From Bacillota bacterium (GTDB taxonomy: Bacteria; Bacillota; Limnochordia; DTU087), in contig JAAYQZ010000005.1 in assembly GCA_012519025.1 (NCBI GenBank), positions 1 to 33,038 of the forward strand: a DNA stretch of 33,038 bases, given 5' to 3'. Of the stretch, positions 18,504 through 26,795 are shown piece after piece. Within the stretch, counting starts at the first letter, position 1; every line of letters starts with the position of its first letter. The translations under genes were made by a program, and so were the position numbers. The notes under the pieces were generated by a model. It was not told the DNA's origin. It ran no database searches and worked only from the letters and a program-made list of their open reading frames with translations.

Positions 18504-19841
18504 TTATGTGCTGGAACGTGTTTTATATATTTCAGTATCAAAAATAGCACACCCCGCCTCTTTACCTTCCCGCATTAGCTGTGTGCAGCGGCTGCAGGTG
18601 ATACAGGTTTTACGCGAATTCATTGTCCCGGTTTCCAAAAGCTCTTTGGCAAAATCAGGATAGGCAAAAGCCCCCCGGCCAACACCAACCATGGTCACCC
18701 AGCCGTTGCGAATATTGGCGGCGCCGGCATTGCCCAAAAATTGTCTCAACCAGCTGTATCCGCTGCCGATGACAGCCATTTCAGGGACACTTTCCTGCAC
18801 TATTCTTGCTGTCTCCATTAACCGAGCAACACTAACTAAAGGATGTTCCGCAGGAAGCTGACCCCCGGTAACCGGCAAATCGTAAGGTCGATTTACATGC
18901 GGATTGTGATAGGGATTGCCTGCAGTGATATTAAGTAAAGGAACTCCGTTCTCAAAAAGCATGCCTGCCAGCTTCACCATCTCATCTAAACCCATTTCTC
19001 GGCTGCCCGCCTGTTTTACAGTTCCCCACCCGTAAGGATAAGGATGATCGTCATATGCATTTATACGAGTGGTCACAATTAACTCATCGCCCAGACGGTT
19101 TTTGATTTTGCTGATGGTGTTGATCAAAAAGCGGACCCTGTTCTCAAAAGAGCCACCATACTTACCTTCCCTGGTGTAGCCGGCCAAAAGCTCAGAAGTG
19201 AGATAGCGATGGCAGTGTTTTACATCTACTGCATCAAAGCCCGCTTCCAAGGCCAGTTCAGCAGCATCGGCACACTGATCCTCCAAATTGCCAAGTTCCG
19301 CATCGGTAATCGGTACTTGATCGGGGTAAACATGGGTTTCCCCATCCAATATTGGATCATGGAAGGCAATAATGGGCCGAGGCACTCCTTCAGGTTTTGC
19401 ATATCTCCCCGAGTGAGTTAACTGCAGAACAGTAAATGGTCTGTGGTGAGGACCGCATGATTCCCTGGCTGCTGTTTGGGTTTGCGCAACCAAACGACGA
19501 AAGCTGGACAGTGTATCTTTGTTCAACATCAGCTGCCGCGGATTGGCTCGTGCCGTGGGAGCGACTGCAGTTGCCTCAAACCAAATCAAGCCTGCTCCGC
19601 CTCTTGCAAAACGTTCGTAACGGCGAAAGGTAAGTGGGCCCGGCTTCCCCTCAAAGGTACCGTCCTGTCCTTCCATAGGTTGAATAGCTATCGCATTTGG
19701 CGCATATTTTCCAGCAATATTTACCCTATGCCCCAGGTTCGATACATCATCGTCAAATTCAAGCTGCAAACCAAGTTCCCGGCAGGCTGCCTCTATGGAA
19801 CCTAGATCCTTATAACGAAATCTCTTGTGCTGATTTCGCAT
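18504..19841 (-). CDS. NADH:flavin oxidoreductase / Old Yellow Enzyme family with C-terminal Fe-S Cys motif
   Basis: IAIQPMEGQDGTFEGKPGPLTFRRYERFARGGAGLIWFEATAV; LQLTHSGRYAKPEG; GFDAVDVKHCHRYLTSELLAGYTREGKYGGSFENRVRF; CITCSRCTQLMREGKEAGC. Start taken at MRNQHKRF; the ORF-track start at 19934 is an alternative. Confidence 0.88.
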   Translation of the reverse strand: MRNQHKRFRYKDLGSIEAACRELGLQLEFDDDVSNLGHRVNIAGKYAPNAIAIQPMEGQDGTFEGKPGPLTFRRYERFARGGAGLIWFEATAVAPTARANPRQLMLNKDTLSSFRRLVAQTQTAARESCGPHHRPFTVLQLTHSGRYAKPEGVPRPIIAFHDPILDGETHVYPDQVPITDAELGNLEDQCADAAELALEAGFDAVDVKHCHRYLTSELLAGYTREGKYGGSFENRVRFLINTISKIKNRLGDELIVTTRINAYDDHPYPYGWGTVKQAGSREMGLDEMVKLAGMLFENGVPLLNITAGNPYHNPHVNRPYDLPVTGGQLPAEHPLVSVARLMETARIVQESVPEMAVIGSGYSWLRQFLGNAGAANIRNGWVTMVGVGRGAFAYPDFAKELLETGTMNSRKTCITCSRCTQLMREGKEAGCAIFDTEIYKTRSST

Positions 19842-19906
19842 CACACCCATCCCTTCAATTGGCTGTACGACAAAATACCTCGTCCGGAATGCTGAAGTGG
19901 ATTTGC

Positions 19907-21010
19907 CTAACCCCAAAGATACGGCCGTACACAAACCGGAGTGGGCACTTTCGTCTCACTAATCTGCTCAAGCCTACCCGTGTTTCTATCTATCCGAAAA
20001 ATAGTAATATTGTCGGTGTCCTGATTACCCACGAGCATCAAGCTCCCCGTAGGCTCAATCGCGAAACCACGAGGAGTTCTCCCACCTGTTTTTTGAAATC
20101 CTACGCACTCTAATCTACCGGTGTTTTTGTCGACACTGTATATTGCTATACTGTCATGTCCGCGGTTAGAGCCATAGACAAACCTGCCGTCAGGGGTTAT
20201 ATGGATATCCGCTGTAGTATTGGAGACCTCTGCCCCATCCGGAGCAGTGGGCACTGTATGTATCAGACTCAAGGTCCCTTGATCTTTGTGGTAGGTACAA
20301 GCACTTATGCTGGAATCAAGCTCGTTAATCACATAGAAATGTTCTCCGGCAGGGTGAAAAACTCCGTGCCTTGGACCAGCACCGGGGTGCATCTTGGTAA
20401 AAGAAATCCGGCTGGGTTCCAGAGGTTGAAGAGCCTTTCGATTAAATCTATAAATCATCACCTTATCTGTACCTAAATCAGGCACAAGGACGTACTTGTT
20501 GGCCCTATCAAGGACCGATGAATGCGCGTGGGGTCTGGTTTGCCGTTTCGGGTGGACGCCGCTGCCTTCATGCCTGATCAATTGGACTGCATCGCCTAAA
20601 CCACCGTTAGCAATCGGGAAAACGCACACACTGCCGCTGGAATAATTGGATACAAACACATGCGTATTCAAGTCATTTACAACAATATGGCAGGGATCCG
20701 CGCCTAATGTCGCTTTCTGGTTCACAAAAGTCAGTTTACCCGAGTCCGATTCCACTTTAAAAACACTGGCGGCACCTGATTCTTGTCCCTGGAATTCATC
20801 TACCTCATTGACTGCGTACAGAAAACAGCGCCTTGAATCAAGAGTCAAATACGAGGGGTTAACGGCTTCCACCTTATCAATTAAGTTCATACTCCCAGTC
20901 TGCAGATCCAGGTGGAAAACATATATACCTTCACTCTTAGTATCAGACAGTCGGTTGGTGCCAAAACGGACTGTATATGTACCAACATATACGAAAACCT
21001 TCTTTGCCAT
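19907..21010 (-). CDS. Lactonase family protein (6-phosphogluconolactonase-like 7-bladed beta-propeller)
   Basis: KVFVYVGTYTVR; PSYLTLDSRRCFLYAVNEVDEFQGQESGAASVF; HPKRQTRPHAHSSVLD; GPRHGVFHPAGEHFYVINELDSSISAC; TADIHITPDGRFVYGSNRGHDSIAIY. Confidence 0.92.
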   Translation of the reverse strand: MAKKVFVYVGTYTVRFGTNRLSDTKSEGIYVFHLDLQTGSMNLIDKVEAVNPSYLTLDSRRCFLYAVNEVDEFQGQESGAASVFKVESDSGKLTFVNQKATLGADPCHIVVNDLNTHVFVSNYSSGSVCVFPIANGGLGDAVQLIRHEGSGVHPKRQTRPHAHSSVLDRANKYVLVPDLGTDKVMIYRFNRKALQPLEPSRISFTKMHPGAGPRHGVFHPAGEHFYVINELDSSISACTYHKDQGTLSLIHTVPTAPDGAEVSNTTADIHITPDGRFVYGSNRGHDSIAIYSVDKNTGRLECVGFQKTGGRTPRGFAIEPTGSLMLVGNQDTDNITIFRIDRNTGRLEQISETKVPTPVCVRPYLWG

Positions 21011-21052
21011 TTGACTTCCTCCTGTTCCCGCCCCACTGTTTCTCGTTTGAAT

Positions 21053-21877
21053 CTATTTAATCCCACTCAATCCAGACATACCTTCGATGAATCGGCGCTG
21101 CAAAACTACAAATATCAGCAGCAAAGGCAGCGTTGACACCACTGAGGCACTCATGAGCAGATGCCATTCCGTTCCATAGGCACTTACAAATCGCGCTAGT
21201 CCTAGAGGTAAAGTTTTTAAACTTTCGATGGATATAGAAATTAACGGCCATAAAAAAGAGTCCCAATTGCCTGTGAATGTTATGATGGCGAGGGCACTCA
21301 AAGCAGGCTTGAGCAGCGGCAGCACAATACTGAAAAACAATCTGACTTCTGAACATCCGTCTATACGCGCAGCCTCAAGGTAGTCATCCGGCAGACCAAC
21401 AATAAACTGCCTCATCAGAAACACACCAAAAGGCGTCATAGCAGCCGGCACGATCAGCGCCCAATAGGTATCAAGCCAACCCAAGTCCCTTACCAGAATA
21501 TAAAGCGGTATGACAATTACAGTAAAAGGAACCATCATAGTCGACAAAATAAAATAAAAAACTATCCTGCGTCCTCGATAAGTACCCTTCGCTAAACTAT
21601 AACCTGCCATAGCCGAGAACATTAGATTGAAGACGACAACACAGGCAGCCACAAACACACTGTTCAAAAAGTAGCGATGCAAATCAAACAAGGTGAAAAT
21701 GTCTACGTAATTAGCCCACCTAACTTCTGGCGGAATCAAGCGAATAGGCATTCCAAAGATATCCTGTTTGCGCATCAAGGACGCGCTGAACATATAAAGC
21801 ACCGGTGCAGTGGACAGCAAAGCACCCCCGGTAATGATAATATAGAAAACAGCATTCCTTACCCGCTTCCTGTTCAT
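21053..21877 (-). CDS. Carbohydrate ABC transporter permease (MalG-type)
   Basis: MFSASLMRKQDIFG; SLAKGTYRGRRIVF; EAARIDGCSEVRLFFSIVLPLLKPALSALAIITFTGNWDSFLWPLI; LQRRFIEGMSGLSGIK. Confidence 0.93.
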   Translation of the reverse strand: MNRKRVRNAVFYIIITGGALLSTAPVLYMFSASLMRKQDIFGMPIRLIPPEVRWANYVDIFTLFDLHRYFLNSVFVAACVVVFNLMFSAMAGYSLAKGTYRGRRIVFYFILSTMMVPFTVIVIPLYILVRDLGWLDTYWALIVPAAMTPFGVFLMRQFIVGLPDDYLEAARIDGCSEVRLFFSIVLPLLKPALSALAIITFTGNWDSFLWPLISISIESLKTLPLGLARFVSAYGTEWHLLMSASVVSTLPLLLIFVVLQRRFIEGMSGLSGIK

Positions 21878-21878
21878 C

Positions 21879-22757
21879 TTATCCCTCTTTCCCGAAACCG
21901 AAGAATCGCAGCTGCAGCAGGCTGAATGCCATCAAGACCATAAACAGAACCATTGATGCCGCGCAAGCTAAACCCATTCGCAGATACTGAAACCCGTTTT
22001 CATATATAAACAACGGCAGGACTCGTGTCGCGGATCCGGGACCTCCCCTAGTCATTAAATAAGCGGGAGTAAAGACCTGAAATGCTGAAATTGTGGAAAT
22101 GATGACAACATACAAAAGCACCGGCTTCAACAAGGGAAGAATAATATGCCAAAAAACACGCAGGGAATTGGCTCCATCTATTTTAGCGGCTTCCGTGTAT
22201 TCCTTTGGTATTGAACCCAAGCCGGCCAACAGAATAACCATATTGGCAGGCATCACTTTCCATATATTCGGTATTATAAGAGCAGCCAAGACGAGTCTGG
22301 GATCATTTAACCATCGTATATTCCGAAAACCGAACAGATCAGTTACAGCAGTAAGCACACCAAAAGACGGGTGGTAGATAATTTTCCAAAGAACACACCA
22401 TACAGTCAAAGATACAACAAAAGGTAGATAATACAGCATGATATACATATCTTTACCGCGAAACTCCCGATTAAAAAGCACAGCCACAGCTAAAGCAATG
22501 ATCCACACCGGAATAACTGAACCAAAAACATATTTTGTGGTCACTTGGAATGAGTTTATAAACTGGCTTGATGTAAAGAGATTCTGGTAGTTGGACAAAC
22601 CAATGTACTTTGGTACCGAAACAATATTCCACTGATGAAGGCTGAGCCAGAAGGTTTGTATGATGGGCCAAACATAAAATATCCCAAAAAAAGCTACTGC
22701 GGGGATGACAAAAATAATACTCCAGAGCCTTCGCTGCTGTTCATAACTTAACATCAA
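21879..22757 (-). CDS. Sugar ABC transporter permease (MalF/UgpA-type)
   Basis: LWSIIFVIPAVAFFGIFYVWPIIQTFWLSL; YTEAAKIDGANSLRVFWHIILPLLKPVLLYVVIISTISAFQVFTPAYLMTRGGPG. Confidence 0.93.
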   Translation of the reverse strand: MMLSYEQQRRLWSIIFVIPAVAFFGIFYVWPIIQTFWLSLHQWNIVSVPKYIGLSNYQNLFTSSQFINSFQVTTKYVFGSVIPVWIIALAVAVLFNREFRGKDMYIMLYYLPFVVSLTVWCVLWKIIYHPSFGVLTAVTDLFGFRNIRWLNDPRLVLAALIIPNIWKVMPANMVILLAGLGSIPKEYTEAAKIDGANSLRVFWHIILPLLKPVLLYVVIISTISAFQVFTPAYLMTRGGPGSATRVLPLFIYENGFQYLRMGLACAASMVLFMVLMAFSLLQLRFFGFGKEG

Positions 22758-22775
22758 ACGTCTACTCCTTTGCTG

Positions 22776-22807
22776 TGGTCCCCAACCCCTAACCGGGGGT
22801 GGGGACC
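22776..22807 (-). other. Intercistronic stem-loop between the sugar SBP and permease genes
   Basis: ggtccccaacccc ... gggggtggggacc inverted repeat; coordinates approximate. Confidence 0.6.
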
Positions 22808-22836
22808 CACCATCAGTAACTCTCGCCTGACCTGTA

Positions 22837-24111
22837 CTACAAGCCTACAGCACCCAATGCTTCTTTTTGGGCTCTTTCCATGACTTGACGTACATCCACC
22901 GGCGCACTCGTAACTTCACTGACGGCCTGCAAAAGAATATGGGCCAGTTCGTAGTACTGAGTAGAGCTGAACTGGTATTTCGAATATTCAAAGTCAGCTA
23001 CAAAGGTTTCCATCAAAGGTTCTGCTTCAATGAGCTGATCCATCTTGCCTTTAAGCGGTTGAATGAATCGGACATTATTCCACCACAATCCCTGGTGCTC
23101 AGTGGCAGCGAAAGCAGCGAATTTCCAAGCCAGCTCCCGATTGCGGGAATGGGGGTTTACCATCCATGCCCAAGAATACTTTGTAGTTACCCGTGGAGAC
23201 CCTTCAAAAACCGGAAACGGCATGACGCCAATCTCCATATCAGGCTTTAGTCCCCTGGTGAATCCCATATGAAACGGTCCACCTAAAACCATAGCCACTC
23301 TGCCATAAGCAAAGTCTTCCACATGGTCCTGCAGAACAAAGGCTGGATCACTGGTTTCATACTTAAATACCAGATCCTGCAGTAACTGCACAACCGTAAT
23401 TACTTCTTCAGAGTCGAACTGAGGCATCCCCGTCTCAGGATCCACCAATTCGCCCCCCAACTGCCTGACCCAAGGTTCAACAGTTTGGCTGATCCAATTG
23501 GGCAATCGCCACTCAAATTCAATCCCACTGCGAATTCGTCTATTCTTTTCAATCTTGGTCAGTTTTTGGCCAAGCTCAATAAATTCCGCAACTGTCATAG
23601 GTTCGGTTGCCGAAGGATATGGCAGCCCCGCTTCGCGGAAAGCGGCCTTATCATAATAAACACTTAAAGTGTTGTACTCAGAGATCCCCGCTGTGTAGAG
23701 AGTACCATCAACCTTGAAGGCTTCTAGGGCACCGGGTTCAAACAATGTCTCAAACTCCGCTTGGCTGTCTACACCAAATGCCGAAGGCATCACCGCGTCA
23801 ACCATGTCACTTTCAAGCATCTGTGGAAATACATTGTCTGCTATCCAGTAGACATCAGGACCAACGCCTGCCGCAAAAGCGGTAAATAGCTTGGTTTCGA
23901 AATCATCATGCGGTACATAGTCAAACCGGATATTTACATCTGGATACAGTGCTTCAAATTGCTGAATTATTTCTTTGTTAGCCACGACTGCAGGCTCATA
24001 ACCATGGATCCAATAAACCAATTCCGTTTTGGCATAAATAACCCCGGAAAAGCCTAGTAGGACAACCGCAGTTGTGATCAATAAAGCGAAAATAGAGTAA
24101 CGGCTTCTCAT
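22837..24111 (-). CDS. Sugar ABC transporter extracellular substrate-binding protein (SBP_bac_1 family)
   Basis: Signal peptide MRSRYSIFALLITTAVVLLGFSGVIYA; LVYWIHGYEPAVVANKEIIQQFEALYPDVNIRFDYVPHDDFETKLFTAFAAGVGPDVYWI. Confidence 0.92.
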   Translation of the reverse strand: MRSRYSIFALLITTAVVLLGFSGVIYAKTELVYWIHGYEPAVVANKEIIQQFEALYPDVNIRFDYVPHDDFETKLFTAFAAGVGPDVYWIADNVFPQMLESDMVDAVMPSAFGVDSQAEFETLFEPGALEAFKVDGTLYTAGISEYNTLSVYYDKAAFREAGLPYPSATEPMTVAEFIELGQKLTKIEKNRRIRSGIEFEWRLPNWISQTVEPWVRQLGGELVDPETGMPQFDSEEVITVVQLLQDLVFKYETSDPAFVLQDHVEDFAYGRVAMVLGGPFHMGFTRGLKPDMEIGVMPFPVFEGSPRVTTKYSWAWMVNPHSRNRELAWKFAAFAATEHQGLWWNNVRFIQPLKGKMDQLIEAEPLMETFVADFEYSKYQFSSTQYYELAHILLQAVSEVTSAPVDVRQVMERAQKEALGAVGL

Positions 24112-24515
24112 TTACTGTGCTCCCTTACTGTTTGTAGTGTCGTGTTTTAAAGCCTTGATTTGCGATGTTCTAGCTCGTACACACTTATGCGCCTGTTGAT
24201 CAATCGACATATATCGCCCCCCGCACGATGGCATTATGTAGACCCCATTTCCCGACAACAGGACAGTCTGCCAGACTGATTTCTCGCAAAATCATCGTAT
24301 TCCTCTTTTTCAGCGCTGTTTGCCAAAGGATTTCACTCCCCATTAGGAAAACATCATTTTGCAGGAAATCACCTGTTTGCGATCGGATTTTCACCCTAAG
24401 ATCACCGTGCAAATCCCAAATAAAAGAGGGGTTCGCATATCTCAAAGAGAAATGCTGGGATTGGAAAATCGACACACTAATAGATTTACAATTTTTTACA
24501 TGGAGGCATAGAGTA

Positions 24516-25457
24516 ATGCGCATAGGAGCTTCAATATGGCCATTCCGATGGGACGTGCCGTATGAAAAAGCGATCTCTCGGATTGCTGACTTGGGTTTTA
24601 AAGCTGTAGAGTTGATTGCCTGGAACGAAGAGATCTTAAACGGTTACTACACCCCCAAACGTACTGGAGAGCTGAAAAAAATCATTCGCGATAAAGGGCT
24701 TGTTTTATCGCAGTTTGTAAGTACCCCGAGCGGCATGGCTCATCCAGACAAAAAGGTCCGGGATCAAGCTGTAGAATATTTCAAAATGGCTTTGGATGTT
24801 TGTGTGGATTTAGAAGCCGAGCTTTTTAACGGCCTTCCCGACACACCATTCAGTGCTCCAGGCCCACAGCTCCCCGCTAGGCCACACGTTCAAAAGTTTC
24901 AAGTACACACACCAAACAATGATCCTGATGCTTGGAAGAGAAATTGGGACAACTACGTTGAAACCATGCGACACTGTATGGCCTTATGTGAAGCAGCTGA
25001 CTTAAGATATGCACTTGAACCCCACCCCTACAGTTACGTATTTAATGTTGGGTCCATGCTCCGGCTCATTGAACATGTTGATTCACAAGCACTGGGCGTG
25101 AATTTCGATCCCAGCCACTTATTCCCTATGGGGGAAGTCCCTCATGTTGCTATATATCAATTGGGTGACCGAATCTTCCACGCCCACTTCTCCGATAACG
25201 ATGGTGTAACAAATGCTCATTGGCGACCGGGTAAGGGCAAAATCGATTGGACTGCTGTCATTCAGGCACTGAAAGACATAGAATTCGACGGAGTCATATC
25301 CATGGAGCTTGAGAATGTGCCGGGGGTATCAATAAGCAAAACCGAAGGTCCTAGTTACGCAAGTACCGATGCCACTGCCGAATTTGCCGCGGAAAACATC
25401 AAAGCCATTAAATACATCCAGTCCATCTGTAAACAGTTGGGTGTTGAATTTGACTGA
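24516..25457 (+). CDS. Sugar phosphate isomerase/epimerase family protein (xylose-isomerase-like TIM barrel)
   Basis: ATG at 24516 after TGGAGGCATAGAGTA; MRIGASIWPFRWDVPYEKAISRIADLGFKAVELIAW; LGVNFDPSHLFPMG; IFHAHFSDNDG; ISMELENVPG. Confidence 0.9.
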   Translation: MRIGASIWPFRWDVPYEKAISRIADLGFKAVELIAWNEEILNGYYTPKRTGELKKIIRDKGLVLSQFVSTPSGMAHPDKKVRDQAVEYFKMALDVCVDLEAELFNGLPDTPFSAPGPQLPARPHVQKFQVHTPNNDPDAWKRNWDNYVETMRHCMALCEAADLRYALEPHPYSYVFNVGSMLRLIEHVDSQALGVNFDPSHLFPMGEVPHVAIYQLGDRIFHAHFSDNDGVTNAHWRPGKGKIDWTAVIQALKDIEFDGVISMELENVPGVSISKTEGPSYASTDATAEFAAENIKAIKYIQSICKQLGVEFD

Positions 25458-25495
25458 TTGACAAATTGAGCAGATGGCCAAAAACAGTCTAATCG

Positions 25496-25522
25496 AAAAG
25501 GGGCTCCAAAGCCCCTTTTCCT
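25496..25522. terminator. Bidirectional Rho-independent terminator between convergent isomerase genes
   Basis: aaaaggggct-ccaa-agcccctttt. Confidence 0.85.
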
Positions 25523-25546
25523 GTTTTGCCCAGAGCGAAGTTTGCA

Positions 25547-26422
25547 TCAAACGGCACCCAAAAGCCTGCGCAAAGCATCAACAGCTTCTCGTGCCCCTTC
25601 CAGACGTGTTTTCCCTTCTGGGATATAATGCGGTTCAAGAATAAGTGGGCCGCTGTATCCATCATCGAGCAAAGCGGAAATTTGATAGATATAATCAACC
25701 CCACCACTGCCTACCGGCACACAAAGCGGCTTACCGTCACCACCGAAAAACACATCCTTAACATGAACATGCCCAACCCGTCCCCTGATAGCCTCATACC
25801 CTTCTTTAACGCAATCCAGCTCTCCGGCATAAAAAGCATTGCCGGGATCCCAAAGTATAGTCAGATGGTCAAGCAAATTAGAAGGGGCGCTCTTTTTGAG
25901 ATAATCAAATAGCTCGCCCAACTCCCTTCCATAACGAGCATTACAAATCGGTTCATTCTCCACGGCTAAAATGAGCTTGTGCTTTTCGGCTATTTCCGCT
26001 GCTTCCAAAAGGCAGGCTGCAATTTTTTCAACAATGCTTGCTGACCAACCCACCCGCAAGAAAGTAAAAACTCTCAATAAAGGCGTATCGAAAATTTGAC
26101 AAAGCGCTGCTGCCCGTTCCAACAGCGAAAGCTGGTCTTTGAAAGTGGTAAACCCTTCCAACATAAAATCACCTTCACAGCCAACCTGGTCATTACCTTC
26201 CAAAGGTGACTTGAAAATTGGTGAGGAAATTCCCGCGACTTTGAGGTCGTATTCATCTAGTATTGATTTGGCCTCAAACACTGCATCATCCGGGAGTTCC
26301 AAAATATTCTTTCCATCGATGGTACGCAGTTCCACTAAATCAATACCAACACTTTCTACGAACCGGCAGCTTGTCTTTAAATCATCATGAACCTCGTCAG
26401 TAATTATCCCGAGCGGCAGCAA
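25547..26422 (-). CDS. Sugar phosphate isomerase/epimerase family protein (TIM barrel)
   Basis: GITDEVHDDLKTSCRFVESVGIDLVELRTIDGKNI; LAVENEPICNARYG; LTILWDPGNAFYAGE; VGHVHVKDVFFGGDGKPLCVPVGSGGVDY; LILEPHY. Confidence 0.9.
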   Translation of the reverse strand: MLPLGIITDEVHDDLKTSCRFVESVGIDLVELRTIDGKNILELPDDAVFEAKSILDEYDLKVAGISSPIFKSPLEGNDQVGCEGDFMLEGFTTFKDQLSLLERAAALCQIFDTPLLRVFTFLRVGWSASIVEKIAACLLEAAEIAEKHKLILAVENEPICNARYGRELGELFDYLKKSAPSNLLDHLTILWDPGNAFYAGELDCVKEGYEAIRGRVGHVHVKDVFFGGDGKPLCVPVGSGGVDYIYQISALLDDGYSGPLILEPHYIPEGKTRLEGAREAVDALRRLLGAV

Positions 26423-26795
26423 ACCATCTACCTCCCATCATGTGGTTGCCTTCTAATAGACCCTCACTGTCTTCTATTGCTGCTTACATTCTATAATTCA
26501 GCCAGATAAACCTTGATCAGGCCGGGCCAAAGGCTATGAATCAACCCGGTACCCGCAGTTTCTTAACCCAAACTTATAGATTGGGATTTTTCTGTTTTGT
26601 TTCCGTGGAAGGAATTAGGGGATCGAGGCAGAATTATTTAAGCAATGGATCGACTAGACGGACATTTCTGTTATACGCAGAGGTGTGTCGGATGATTAAC
26701 AACAATGGAAAGAGGGGGCAAAGCGGAAGTCGGTCCAGGTTCATTGGCATGCAATTACTGTGTTGGAGTGTCAAGACTTCTATGGGAGGTAAACT

